Source: Ectothiorhodospira shaposhnikovii (lineage in GTDB: Bacteria; Pseudomonadota; Gammaproteobacteria; Ectothiorhodospirales; Ectothiorhodospiraceae). From it: a DNA stretch of 64,000 nt. Below are positions 28,325 through 37,555 of this stretch, one piece after another. Location: NCBI RefSeq assembly GCF_022227765.1, contig NZ_JAJMLZ010000008.1, positions 124,001 through 188,000 of the forward strand. Reading direction: 5' to 3'. Below the pieces are notes generated by a model, which saw only the letters and a program-made list of their open reading frames with translations, was not told the origin of the DNA and did no database searches. Position 1 is the stretch's first letter. The number at the start of each line of letters is the position of its first letter. The position numbers and the translations under genes were made by a program.

Positions 28325-28337
28325 AGAACCTCCGCAA

Positions 28338-28665
28338 GGAAACCCGCGATTTCAATCGCGGGAGGAATTGCGGTTGGGCGAAGCGCACCCTGTGGTAAAA
28401 TCAAGCCACTTGCGTTCAAGTCGCTGTGCATGGCTCCCAATCCAATGGTGCGCACCGGGGTTCCCGGTGGCCGGCATCCCAGGTTACCGCAAAGCGGTGG
28501 GAGCACAGGATCTGTAGCCGTTCTCCACCGAGGCGCTAATATCGGCGGATTGGCGAGACTGCCGTCTCGCCAAGGGCTGCTGTAAACCGGCCTAATGTCG
28601 GGGATAGGCATTGTCTCGTCCTACGATAAAGCCTGCGACTTCAGTCGCGGGTTGTTTACAGAAGA
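28338..28665 (-). mobile_element. IS200/IS605-like palindrome-bounded remnant lacking tnpA and tnpB
   Basis: A block of about 330 bp without a gene is bounded by two related hairpins. The one at 28343-28362 (CCCGCGATT/AATCGCGGG) is perfect. The one at 28632-28651 (CCTGCGACT/AGTCGCGGG) has one wobble pair. A third perfect 9-bp stem with TGCC loop lies inside (28551-28572). Subterminal hairpins of this CGCGA-TTCA type are characteristic of IS200/IS605 elements, whose ends are processed as single strands. Without transposase genes this would be a palindrome-associated (PATE-type) derivative, possibly including the structured 3' RNA region of a lost tnpB. Family assignment is from memory of such ends and is an inference; exact boundaries are not visible. 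Confidence 0.5.
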
Positions 28666-28735
28666 ATGACCATAAAAACTGAACTGAAATGGCCACGAAT
28701 CCTTGGCTAAGGCCCGCCATCGACGGGCAGGAGCG

Positions 28736-28770
28736 AAAAAATAGCCGATATCCTAGCGGAATCGGCGGCT
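28736..28770 (-). terminator. Intrinsic terminator of the Wadjet-type operon
   Basis: Read on the minus strand, GCCGAT and ATCGGC pair around an 11-nt loop and are followed by ATTTTTT. It lies about 70 nt beyond the jetD stop, the expected place for the end of the four-gene transcript. Confidence 0.55.
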
Positions 28771-28839
28771 TCAGACATGCCATTCGACGGGCCGCGAACA
28801 TTGCTCTCTCGAAGCCACGAGAAGCCGGGGCTGGATGAA

Positions 28840-29736
28840 TCAACGGTCCGGGGCGGAAGATGGCGCCAGTGATACCACCATCAGCTGGGCACCAAACCAC
28901 TGCTGGCGCAGGCCGCGCTGCTGCCCAAGCATGAGGGCCAGGTAATCGGCCAGCGGATGCCCCGAGGGCAGGCGTGCCGCATGGTCACGCAAGATTGCCT
29001 GGCAGGGTTGCTGCTCTGCGGGCAGATGCCCGGCGGTGGCCCGCTCGGCCAGCCAGGCGATAGGCGGCAGCAAAAGATCGGTCGCGCCACTACTCAGGGC
29101 ATGGCGGACACCCGCCGCATCGAAGTCGCCGAAGTAGACATGCGCCCTGCCCGTGCTGGCCCAGGCCTGGGCCAGCCTGCCAAAGCCGCCACCATAATGA
29201 CTGTCGCCGCGATAGAGCACCAGTGGACGGGACCAACGCTCCAGCCCGGGAAGGTCGGGTTGCAGATCGTAGAAGCTGTCCAGGTTCTCCACCTGAACGA
29301 GGACATCGAAGGCGGACAGATCGATATGGCGCCAGTCGAGATCCTGGATGTCCCGGGGCGCCGGAGTGATGCCGGGCCGGGATTCTCCGGCTGGCAGGCT
29401 GACCAGCACACGGTGGTGGCGCGGGCTTTCCCGCAGGCCCTTCTCTTCGAGATTGCCATGACGGGCCTGTTCGGCAGTGGTCAGGCCGCCAAGATCGACC
29501 GCAAGGGTCGGCAAACTCGATGCCTCAAGGATCGTATCGATCTGCGCCAGCAGGTCTTGGTCGAAGCGAAAGGTGCGGCCGGCGCAGCGCATGCCCAATT
29601 CCACGTCATGCGCATGGCACCAGGCCTCGATCTCCGCCATAACCTTGCCACCGCGGGACTTGTCGACGCGGGTTTCCTGGCGCAGCTTCCTGCGCACATC
29701 ACGCAACAGCCGGTAGGCACTCGCTGAAAGGCTCAT
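28840..29736 (-). CDS. jetD: JetD/MksG-like Toprim nuclease of a Wadjet system
   Basis: This is the nuclease subunit of a plasmid-restricting condensin. An N-terminal DUF3322-type helical region (residues 1-130, starting SLSASAYRLLRDVRRKL) precedes a topoisomerase VI-like Toprim (DUF2220). It has the catalytic Glu in VQVENLDSFYDL (E150), the YRGDSHYGGGF segment, and the acidic pair in YFGDFDAAGV (D204, D206). I chose ATG 29736, which overlaps the preceding stop in an ATGA; longer frames would run through the neighbour. At 298 residues it is short for the family, with the missing length probably in the N-terminal arm. JetD cleaves plasmid DNA brought to it by the SMC complex. Confidence 0.88.
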   Translation of the reverse strand: MSLSASAYRLLRDVRRKLRQETRVDKSRGGKVMAEIEAWCHAHDVELGMRCAGRTFRFDQDLLAQIDTILEASSLPTLAVDLGGLTTAEQARHGNLEEKGLRESPRHHRVLVSLPAGESRPGITPAPRDIQDLDWRHIDLSAFDVLVQVENLDSFYDLQPDLPGLERWSRPLVLYRGDSHYGGGFGRLAQAWASTGRAHVYFGDFDAAGVRHALSSGATDLLLPPIAWLAERATAGHLPAEQQPCQAILRDHAARLPSGHPLADYLALMLGQQRGLRQQWFGAQLMVVSLAPSSAPDR

Positions 29737-30980
29737 GCGGGTAGCGCCAGCCGTAAGTGCACATCGTGAATCAGGCGCAGATGGTTGAAGGGGCTGGCCT
29801 CGGTCTCCACCCGGTGCAGCCGGAAGGCACGCTGCTCGCTTCGCGGCAGCGCCTGATACTCGGCAATCACCTGGAAGAGCCAGAGTTCCTCGTCCCAGTC
29901 CAGATCGCTCCCCTGCAGATACTCCAGGGCGCTCACCCCCTCGCCGTCCTGATCCACCACCGCCAGATAGAATCCCTCCACATCTTCCTTGAGGGCCTGC
30001 CGGCGAGCGGCCACCCGGGTGTCCTCCGGCCACTCGGCGGCACCGGCGGCGGTGACCGGTTCCGGGCGCGACACCGACCGTGGCAGGCAGTGCAGCAGTT
30101 CGGTGATCAGGCGTGCGTCGGCATCGTGATCCAGGGCAACCGCCCCGGCGGGCCTGATGGGTGCCGCCCGGTTGATCAGTTCGGGCACCTCGCTGCGTCG
30201 AGCGTAGTTTCCAGGCACGAAGCCTGGGTGCTCGCGCAGGAAACCCACCATGCCGGCCACCAGCCGACTGCGCGACTGCTGCTGACGGAACCGCGCCATC
30301 AATTCGATCAGCCGCCGCTGCACCTCCCGCAGGCTGGTGTAATGGTGGGTGAGTTGCTGCTGCAGGCCGCTGACCAGCAGTTTGCGCAGGGCACCGTCGC
30401 TGCCCACCAGTTCGATCAGTTCGTCGAACTTGATCAGCTCCAGGCCGTCCAGCAGGCGCACGATCTGTTTCTGGGCGCGCTCGTTCTCGCGGATCTTGTC
30501 GCCCAGGCGACTGACGAAACCGAAGTCACTGTTGAGGCGCCGCCACAGGCTGTCGATGGCGTCGGCGAAACGACCGTTCAGGTCATCCACCTCCTGGCGC
30601 AGGCGCAGAAGCTGCTGTTCCTGGCGCCAATATTCGCCGGCGTCGCGGGCCTCGCGGTAGCTCTGCACCAGACTGCGCATCAGCTCCAGAGTCTCGGCCA
30701 CATCGGCATTGACGTGACGGCGGGTCTCGTCGGCCAGCATCTCGGCGATCAGCTCGCGCACCTTGGGGGCCAGCTTCACCCCGCCCTGTTCGTCGGGGCG
30801 CCACAGGATCCGCGCACCCAGCAGACGGTTCAGGGCCTGGGTGCTCAGACCTTCCAGCGGTACCTCGTCGCGGGCGTAGCCCGCCATCAGCGTCTCGGCG
30901 TGCCTGCCCAGCAGCCCCAGGCGGTCAATACCCAGGCTGATCAGCCGACTCTCCAGGGCATGAGGATCACCGCTGCTCAT
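29733..30980 (-). CDS. jetA: JetA/MksF-like kleisin subunit
   Basis: This 415-residue protein fits the MukF/MksF/JetA kleisin role, bridging the SMC heads and the MukE-like subunit. An N-terminal winged-helix-like part (about 1-80, containing LSTQALNRLLGARILWRP) is followed by long helices (VAETLELMRSLVQSYREARD and YWRQEQQLLRLRQEVDDLNG). A helical middle and an acidic C-terminal domain come after. Sequence conservation in kleisins is low, so the call leans on size, helical pattern and context. ATGA overlaps join it to the genes on both sides. Confidence 0.78.
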   Translation of the reverse strand: MSSGDPHALESRLISLGIDRLGLLGRHAETLMAGYARDEVPLEGLSTQALNRLLGARILWRPDEQGGVKLAPKVRELIAEMLADETRRHVNADVAETLELMRSLVQSYREARDAGEYWRQEQQLLRLRQEVDDLNGRFADAIDSLWRRLNSDFGFVSRLGDKIRENERAQKQIVRLLDGLELIKFDELIELVGSDGALRKLLVSGLQQQLTHHYTSLREVQRRLIELMARFRQQQSRSRLVAGMVGFLREHPGFVPGNYARRSEVPELINRAAPIRPAGAVALDHDADARLITELLHCLPRSVSRPEPVTAAGAAEWPEDTRVAARRQALKEDVEGFYLAVVDQDGEGVSALEYLQGSDLDWDEELWLFQVIAEYQALPRSEQRAFRLHRVETEASPFNHLRLIHDVHLRLALPA

Positions 30981-31603
30981 AGCAGACTCTGCTGACTGGA
31001 CGAGGACTGATCCTTAATGGGCAGATGCTCCTCGTCGCGGATGAAGCGTACCAGATCAATCAGGTAGTCGATCTTGCCGGTCACCACGTAGTACTGCCGG
31101 TCGGCATGGGGCTGCAGCAGGTAGCCATGCTCCTTGAGACGCTTGAAGACCTGCTTGAGCTGGGCATCCAGCTGGTCACTCTGGGAGCCGAAAAAGGGAT
31201 CGGAGGCCAGCCGATCCAGGCGATCCCGCAGGCCCTGGTGATCCTCGCAGCGGGAGCTGAAGTCGGCGGGCTTGAGTACGTCCCCGGGGGCCGCCAGACC
31301 GTCGCGACCCAATGTCTCCTGCACCAGCTGCAGCCACTCCAGCATCGGCAGCAGGCTGCCCACCGTGTCGCTGAGTTGCCGGGAAAGCTGCTCACGGGCG
31401 GCCTCATCGATCCGCAGCCAGGCCAGGAAATACACATTCCCATCGGTGTTGGTGGCCAAACGACGATTGAGCGGACGCAGGTAGGCGTCGATCTGCTCAC
31501 GGACCGTCTCATCCTGAAGGTGGCGGAAGGCGGTTTCATCGCTCACCGCGCAGAGGAATTCGCCGGCCAGCAGACGCTCCAGCAGCGGGCCCTGTTCGAT
31601 CAT
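30977..31603 (-). CDS. jetB: JetB/MksE-like subunit
   Basis: This 208-residue protein sits where the MukE/MksE/JetB subunit is expected. It has winged-helix-like character, with LLERLLAGEFLCAVSDETAF at the N-terminus, a central helical region and FKRLKEHGYLLQPHADRQYYVV near residue 165, a typical strand-turn-strand wing. The charged Ser/Gln-rich tail may be flexible. Both ends overlap neighbouring genes by ATGA (SMC start side and kleisin side), indicating obligate co-translation. MukE-like proteins bind the kleisin and DNA. Confidence 0.78.
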   Translation of the reverse strand: MIEQGPLLERLLAGEFLCAVSDETAFRHLQDETVREQIDAYLRPLNRRLATNTDGNVYFLAWLRIDEAAREQLSRQLSDTVGSLLPMLEWLQLVQETLGRDGLAAPGDVLKPADFSSRCEDHQGLRDRLDRLASDPFFGSQSDQLDAQLKQVFKRLKEHGYLLQPHADRQYYVVTGKIDYLIDLVRFIRDEEHLPIKDQSSSSQQSLL

Positions 31604-34600
31604 GGGGACACCTCCTCGGCGCGCGCCTGCAGACGCTGGGCCAGGCGGCTCAGACGCGGTTCGATGCGTTTGAGACGGCGTTTGCCGGGATCCGACTCAT
31701 CGCGGTCAATCAGGTAGCGGTTGTGGAACAGCAGCAGCACGTCCGACTCCGGGTTGGGGAAGGCACCGACGATATGGATATCGTTGTTGTCGCAGGCGTC
31801 GAAGATCTTCTCCACGTTGTGATAGGCCAGGGTGCCGATCTCGTCGATGGGCCAGTGAACGGCCACCTGAGCCTGGCCGCGCAACAGGCGAGTGAAGGCC
31901 AGCAGGAACTTGCACAGGATCAGGTAAGCCATGCCGTGACTGGAGGACTCCAGCAACTGGCGGTCACTCTTGATCACCAGGTCCGTGCCGCCTTCACTCA
32001 GGTGCAGTTCCAGGCGCAGCAGGCTCTCGAAGCTGTACTGCTGATCACTGCGCAGCAACTCCACCACGTCGGCCAGGGCATCCAGATAGTCGTCTCCGGG
32101 CAGCGGCTGGCCCGAATCACGCCACTCCCGGTAGCGATGGTTGAAGCGCTTGAGCGGCTCCCAGAACCCCAGCTCGTCGATGGTGGACTGGATCTTCACC
32201 TCGGCGCGACCAATGCCCTCCAGCTTGAGGTCATCGGCCACCTCGTCGGAGAGGCGTCGGCTCTGAGCGTTGATGCGTCGGTTGAGGTCGCGGAACACGG
32301 TGAAGAACTTGTCCAGGTCGTCGCCCATGTTGCGTCCTTCCTGCTGGAGCTGCTCCTGTCGGCTCTCGAGCAGTTGGAGCATGCCGGCCAGCACACCGAG
32401 CATGCGACGGGGGCCGGTGTCGTCGAGCCGGGCGCGCTCTGCAGCCAGGGTCTCGTGAAAATCCGCACTGGCACCCTTGATCAGGTCAGACTCCATGTTC
32501 TGACAGCCCTGACGCAGCGCGTCCTGGGTGCGGGTGTGATCCGCCAGCGCCTGACGGACACGTTCGATGCGCTCGCCGACATCCCCCGGAGCCTCGCCCT
32601 GGGAGGCCGGTGCCGGCTCCAGGTGCAAGGCGTCAAGCCGGGTGAGCAGTGGTGCAAGGGTCTCGACCAGTTGCCGTTCAGCACCGCGCCGCTTCTCAAG
32701 ATCGGCAACCGCTGCCCCATGTGCCTTTCGGGCCGTCTCGAACTGCTGCTTGAGCTGTTCCCGTTCGCGCACGACACTCTGGTGCTCGCGGCCCAACTCG
32801 GTCTGCCGGGTCAGCAGATGCGGCTTGCGCTCGCCCCAGTCCACCCGCATGAAACGCGCGTAGGCTTCGAGTTCCTCACGACGGCCCTCCGTCTGACGAA
32901 TGCGTTGCGCCAGCGCCTTTGAGCGTGAGCGGGTCTCGTTGAGACTGGCGGTGTCCACGCCCTGCTCGGCCAGTTCACGTTCGAAGGCGGCCTCGAGTTC
33001 CTCGCGCTGACGACGGTTTTCGTTCTTGAACTCGGCCAACTGGCGCCGGTGCTGGGCGATCTGCTCATCGAAACCGGCGAAACGCCCGCGGAATTCGTCG
33101 TTGAGTGCCTGGCGCTGGGCGTGGTGGCTTTCGGCCAGCGCCTGCAGGGCCTGTTCCCGCTCCTCATTCAGTGCCTGCTGCAGGCTCTCCTGTTCCTTGA
33201 GGGCCTCGCGGCAGGCGGCCCGCCGGGCCTGACGGGCCGCCTCGTGGCGCTGGTGGCACTGGTTGCGCGCCTGCAGGGCATAGTTCACGTCTTCAGCGGC
33301 GCGGCGGTGGGCGGCGCGGGCACGATCGAGCCGTGCGGAGGCCTCCTTTACCTTGTCATGGCGGGCCTTGAGGGCTTTCTCGGCAGAGTCTTCGGCCTTA
33401 CCCGCCTGATCCAGCGCCTGCTGGGCAGTCTCGATCTCGGCCAGCAAGGTGGCCTCATCCCAGGCGTGATCAGGCAGGGGGATGGCAGCGAGATCCACCA
33501 CCAAGCCATAAAGATCGTCGCTGGCAGCGTCGTTGAACTGCGGGGCCAGGTCGCGACGATCAAGCAGTTCCGGGGCGATCACCTTGCCAAGGCTCTGCTC
33601 CCAACCCGGGCGTTGGTGGCGCAGAAAATGGCGCAGGCTACCCTGGGCGGGATCACGCTGGATCAGCAACCCATCAAGGCGCCGTTCGGCCCGGGAGCGC
33701 TGCTGACGGGCAAGCTCCAGATCCTGCTCGGCATGATCCCGTTCACGCTTGCACGCTTCGAGTTCGCCGCGAATCGCCTCCACCGCGGCGGCGGCCGCTC
33801 CCTGTTCGCTCTGGGCCTGGTCGACCCGGGCCTGGACCTGCTGGGCCTCGTGGACCTCCTCGGTCGTCTGGCCGTCATGGGCCAGTTGGGCCTTGAGCTC
33901 GGCAAGCCGGTTGGCCCCCTCATCCAGGCGGCTGCGGTAGCCATCATCCACTGCCCTTCGGCGTTCCTGATGGTCGGCCTCCAGGCGTTGTTCCTGTTCA
34001 CTCCGGGCCTCGCGACAGGCTTCCTTCTCCTTGTCGAGGGCGTCGATGCGGGCCTGAGCCTCATCGCCGCGGCGTTCGAGCAGATCGCCAAGCTCCACCA
34101 GCCGGGCATTCAGGCGTGCCCTGCTCTCCTGCGCCGCCTGCTGCATCAACTCCAGATGATCACGTAGTTGCTGCAACGCTTCACGCCAATGGGGCAGTGC
34201 CTCAAGGTCGCGCTCAAGCCCGGGCATATCGGCTGCCTTGAAGGCCTCAAACTGGCGTTGCAGGTCGTCGAGCACGCGTCGAGTCTGATCCAGTTCGCTG
34301 TCCAGTTCGCTGATGCGGTCGTTGAGGGCACCGCGGGCCTCCTCATGGGCGTCTTCGCGGGCCTGGAACTCACGCCGAAGCGCATTGAGCTGAGCCTCAA
34401 GGTCAGCGCCTGCGCGCTCGGCACCCTGGAGGTCTGCCTTGAGCCTGGGCTGTAGCCGAGACAGTGCAGCCTCCAGATCGGCCATCTCGCGGTCGAGGCG
34501 CTGCAGGTCTTCCAGGGCCCGTTGCAGGGGGGCGAGACGCATGGACTGGCGCATGCGAGCGATCCATTCCCGGGCCTTGGTATTGCGGATACGGGTCACC

Positions 34601-35265
34601 GGCAGCTCGACGCCATCTTCCTCGAAGATGGCCGCCAGCATGGTCTTGAGGGTGTCCATCTTGCCCTCCTTGGCGTGCACCGCCGAGACCAGCTTCTCCA
34701 TGTGGCGGATGCGATGCCCGGTACCCACCAGGCTGAAGCGGGCCGCCATCTGGCGCAGGCGCAGCGATTCGCGGCTGTTGCCGTATTGCTGGGTGAAATC
34801 GTTCTGGATCACCGCGCGGTATTCGGAACTCGCACCGAGTTTCTGCGATACCTCGATGCCCTGGCGGCGCAGGCCGGTGGCCCACTGGACGTAATCCAGC
34901 GCGGTCACACCCCCCTCGCTCACGACCAGATAATCCTCGGGGCGATAGGGAGCACCGACGAAGCGATATTCCACCCCACCCTCGCTCTTGCGGGTGAGGA
35001 CCGCTTGACAGACATCACCCGCCTCGCGACGGTACTCATAGACCAGGTAGCTATTGCGGTGCGGCAGGTAGAAAAGGTCGAACTTGAGCCGCGTCCGGGG
35101 CACCACCTTGTTGGGCAACTCGCCGTAGAACACCGGCACCAGCCGCTGCAGGGTCGTCTTGCCCGAGGCATTGGTGCCGCAGATATTGGTGTGACCATCC
35201 ACATCCAGCTCGACCACCCCTTCGAGATGGCCATGAATCATCACGATGCGTAGCAGGTGCGCCAT
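31600..35265 (-). CDS. jetC: JetC/MksB-like SMC ATPase of a Wadjet system
   Basis: This 1221-residue SMC-type motor extrudes DNA loops. The N-terminal head has Walker A GTNASGKTT (residues 30-38) in a DGHTNICGTN context typical of MukB/MksB relatives. Long charged coiled coils fill about 240-980. The C-terminal head has the signature-like SSSHGMAYLILCKFLLAFTR and Walker B VAVHWPIDEIGTL (about 1141), followed by HIVGAFPNPESDVLLLF. I chose ATG 35265 with AAGGA 7 nt upstream; ATG 35289 is the alternative. It is first in the operon and overlaps the next gene by ATGA. The four genes are ordered SMC, MukE-like, MukF-like, nuclease, whereas jetABCD and mksFEB(G) loci usually begin with the kleisin. 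Confidence 0.88.
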   Translation of the reverse strand: MAHLLRIVMIHGHLEGVVELDVDGHTNICGTNASGKTTLQRLVPVFYGELPNKVVPRTRLKFDLFYLPHRNSYLVYEYRREAGDVCQAVLTRKSEGGVEYRFVGAPYRPEDYLVVSEGGVTALDYVQWATGLRRQGIEVSQKLGASSEYRAVIQNDFTQQYGNSRESLRLRQMAARFSLVGTGHRIRHMEKLVSAVHAKEGKMDTLKTMLAAIFEEDGVELPVTRIRNTKAREWIARMRQSMRLAPLQRALEDLQRLDREMADLEAALSRLQPRLKADLQGAERAGADLEAQLNALRREFQAREDAHEEARGALNDRISELDSELDQTRRVLDDLQRQFEAFKAADMPGLERDLEALPHWREALQQLRDHLELMQQAAQESRARLNARLVELGDLLERRGDEAQARIDALDKEKEACREARSEQEQRLEADHQERRRAVDDGYRSRLDEGANRLAELKAQLAHDGQTTEEVHEAQQVQARVDQAQSEQGAAAAAVEAIRGELEACKRERDHAEQDLELARQQRSRAERRLDGLLIQRDPAQGSLRHFLRHQRPGWEQSLGKVIAPELLDRRDLAPQFNDAASDDLYGLVVDLAAIPLPDHAWDEATLLAEIETAQQALDQAGKAEDSAEKALKARHDKVKEASARLDRARAAHRRAAEDVNYALQARNQCHQRHEAARQARRAACREALKEQESLQQALNEEREQALQALAESHHAQRQALNDEFRGRFAGFDEQIAQHRRQLAEFKNENRRQREELEAAFERELAEQGVDTASLNETRSRSKALAQRIRQTEGRREELEAYARFMRVDWGERKPHLLTRQTELGREHQSVVREREQLKQQFETARKAHGAAVADLEKRRGAERQLVETLAPLLTRLDALHLEPAPASQGEAPGDVGERIERVRQALADHTRTQDALRQGCQNMESDLIKGASADFHETLAAERARLDDTGPRRMLGVLAGMLQLLESRQEQLQQEGRNMGDDLDKFFTVFRDLNRRINAQSRRLSDEVADDLKLEGIGRAEVKIQSTIDELGFWEPLKRFNHRYREWRDSGQPLPGDDYLDALADVVELLRSDQQYSFESLLRLELHLSEGGTDLVIKSDRQLLESSSHGMAYLILCKFLLAFTRLLRGQAQVAVHWPIDEIGTLAYHNVEKIFDACDNNDIHIVGAFPNPESDVLLLFHNRYLIDRDESDPGKRRLKRIEPRLSRLAQRLQARAEEVSP

Positions 35266-35687
35266 GTTGCGTCCTTGATCCCCTAACATCCGGAATGCCT
35301 ATTTTGCCTGTTCTTGGAGTCCAACCCATCATGTTCAATCCCGCATAAGGGATCAAGCACGGCGGCCACTGCAAACTTCTTTCTCATCAACCGTTTACTC
35401 GGGCATGCAGTCGACTCTCAGACAGCACGATGAGCGGTTCGACCATCACCAGGGCTCGGTTTTGTTGTCGTGACAGCGGGCGCCGCCCCCTGTCATTGTT
35501 TCGTCCGAGGAGCTTCATGCCTCCATCACTTCGCTGTCATACCCTGACGCTAGCATTGCATCCGGTGACTTTACGGAGAGGCTGCCATGCGACATATCCC
35601 GTGCAGAGAGCCCCTTCGTGTCTCGACCTTAGCCTTGGCACACTGACTTTATCATTGAAGGGACTAGACCTAGGGGGTTGATTTCCA
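35266..35687. other. Divergent intergenic region between jetC and the UshA-like gene
   Basis: No gene is recognisable in these 422 bp. They must hold both divergent promoters. Two exact CTGTCAT heptamers on the plus strand (35490-35496 and 35534-35540) start 44 bp apart, four times the 11-bp Pho-box period, but neither has a good adjacent repeat. Confidence 0.4.
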
Positions 35688-37448
35688 ATGAGAAAGGTGA
35701 TTTTCACTCTACTCCTGACGGGCCTACCCATCTGGCTGATCGGGTGCAACTCGTCAAATTCTTCGAGCAATGACCAAGATACGGTTCCACGCGCCACTCT
35801 CACCTTGCTACACACGAACGACATTCATGCCCGTCTCGAACCTGTTTCCGCGACGTTTGACGGCGACCCCGAACATGGTGGCGTGGCCCGCGTGAAAACC
35901 GTGGTCAACCAGGTCCGTTCCGAAGTCGGTGACGACAACGTGCTGCTCGTGGATGCCGGCGACTACTCGCAGGGAACGATCTTCTGGAACGCCTGGAAGA
36001 CCTCCGATGCGATCATGTTCCTGAACGACATCGGGTACGACGCCATCACGCTGGGCAATCACGAATTCAATCTGGGTCCGGCTAACTTGGCGGCCCGCCT
36101 TGAGGGGCTGCCCGTGACCATCGCGGGTGTGGACTATGCCACCGAAGCAGCTGCAATGCCTGTGGTGGTGACCAACCTGGATCTTTCCGGTGTTCCTGAA
36201 CTGGATGCTCGCGTTCAGCCCAGCGCGATTGTGGACAAGGCGGGAGTCCGGATCGGCATCGTTGGTCTGATCACCGACACGACACAGAACATTTCCAGCC
36301 CGGGATCCGACGTGGTGTTCCTTGATTACGTCGACAGCGTGCAAGCAGAGGTCAACCGGTTACACAACGACGGTGTTCGGCACATCGTATTGCTCTCACA
36401 CGTCAACTACACCGATGACCTTCGTCTTGCCGGACAGCTCTCTGGCGTCGACATCATCGTATCTGGCCATGACCATGTGTTGCTGGGAGACGAAAACGAT
36501 TTGCCGGAGTGGACGCATCGCCATATCCGGGGTCCCTACCCGGCAGTGGTCGAAGACCTCGACGGCAACACGACACTCGTGGTCAGCGCATGGGAGTGGA
36601 CACGGGCTGTTGGGCGTCTTGATGTGGAATTCGATGACCGCGGTCGGGTCGTCAACTGGTCCGGTGGCCCGATCATGACTGAACTGAGTATCGCGGAGGA
36701 ACCCGACCTGGCGCAGAAGGTGGCGGATTACCGGGTCCCTGTGAATGCGTTTGCCGATGTGATCATCGGCTCCTCTGGGATGGTCTTCGACGGTAACCGT
36801 AACCGCATGCGCTACGAGGAAATGCCCTTGGGCAACCTGGTGACCGACACCATGCTGAACTTCGATCAGATCGCACCCCTGAACGTCGACGCAGCCCTCG
36901 CCAACGGGGGCGGCATCAGGGCCTCGATCGATTCGGGAGATGTCAGTTACGGCGACGCGCTCTCGGTCTTGCCATTCGGCAACTCACTGGTTGTAATGGA
37001 TGTCACTGGAGAGGAGCTGGTGGCCGCACTCGACAACGGACTGACCCATGCCTACGACGCCGGCGAAAACCGTATTCGCTCAACCGGTGCCTGGCCTCAA
37101 GTCGCGGGCATGACGGTCACCTACTGCCTGGCAACGGTTGCGGACATTCAGGCCGACCCGGCGGTTCTGCCTCCGGCCTCGTGCGCGGATTCACTGCGTG
37201 ATGGCGGCGTGGTGACACGTGTGGAGATCGGTGGTGAGGAGGTTACCCTCGATCAGACCTACCGCATCGTAACCAATAACTTCCTGGCGAGCGGTGGCGA
37301 TTTCTATGAATCCCTCGCACAGGCCTGCAAACGCTCCGGTAATTTCTGCGAGGACACCTTCTTTCTGATGCTTGATGCCTTCATCGCTGAATTTGAGAAC
37401 CATTCCCCGGTCACCCGGGCAGTTGAGGGTCGCCTCGTGGCGGAGTGA
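35688..37448 (+). CDS. 5'-nucleotidase / UshA-family metallophosphoesterase lipoprotein
   Basis: This 586-residue exported hydrolase releases phosphate from nucleotides or UDP-sugars. A lipoprotein signal ends in WLIGC (Cys about 20), followed by an Asn/Ser linker. The metallophosphatase domain shows LLHTNDIHARLEP, DAGDYSQGT, ITLGNHEFNLG, LLSHVNYTDD and VSGHDHVLLG, which supply the two-metal ligands. The C-terminal 5'-nucleotidase domain has NLVTDTMLNF, ANGGGIRASIDSG, LPFGNSLVVMDVTG and TNNFLASGGDFY. It is monocistronic with its own terminator. The base composition is slightly less GC-rich than its neighbours. With the alkaline phosphatase and choice-of-anchor I genes it suggests a phosphate-scavenging set. 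Confidence 0.92.
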   Translation: MRKVIFTLLLTGLPIWLIGCNSSNSSSNDQDTVPRATLTLLHTNDIHARLEPVSATFDGDPEHGGVARVKTVVNQVRSEVGDDNVLLVDAGDYSQGTIFWNAWKTSDAIMFLNDIGYDAITLGNHEFNLGPANLAARLEGLPVTIAGVDYATEAAAMPVVVTNLDLSGVPELDARVQPSAIVDKAGVRIGIVGLITDTTQNISSPGSDVVFLDYVDSVQAEVNRLHNDGVRHIVLLSHVNYTDDLRLAGQLSGVDIIVSGHDHVLLGDENDLPEWTHRHIRGPYPAVVEDLDGNTTLVVSAWEWTRAVGRLDVEFDDRGRVVNWSGGPIMTELSIAEEPDLAQKVADYRVPVNAFADVIIGSSGMVFDGNRNRMRYEEMPLGNLVTDTMLNFDQIAPLNVDAALANGGGIRASIDSGDVSYGDALSVLPFGNSLVVMDVTGEELVAALDNGLTHAYDAGENRIRSTGAWPQVAGMTVTYCLATVADIQADPAVLPPASCADSLRDGGVVTRVEIGGEEVTLDQTYRIVTNNFLASGGDFYESLAQACKRSGNFCEDTFFLMLDAFIAEFENHSPVTRAVEGRLVAE

Positions 37449-37472
37449 GTAGTTTCGACTGTATCAGAGTCG

Positions 37473-37498
37473 AATGGGGCACCTGATGGTGCCCCATT
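37473..37498 (+). terminator. Rho-independent terminator after the UshA-like gene
   Basis: AATGGGGCACC and its perfect complement surround a TGAT loop 24 nt beyond the stop codon, giving an 11-bp GC-rich stem. The following GCCTTTAAAA is a short, imperfect U-tract. Confidence 0.7.
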
Positions 37499-37555
37499 GC
37501 CTTTAAAATCCCAGCAGCTGTCTGCCCGGGCCCCACTGACCACACCATCCATGGA

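Noticed and set aside
28592-28900. 102-codon frame crossing the palindromic element and the end of jetD
   Set aside because: It has no family resemblance, crosses a terminator and hairpins, and overlaps jetD in another frame.
35430-35681. 83-codon plus-strand frame upstream of the UshA-like gene
   Set aside because: No ribosome site, no similarity I recognise, and it fills the divergent promoter region.
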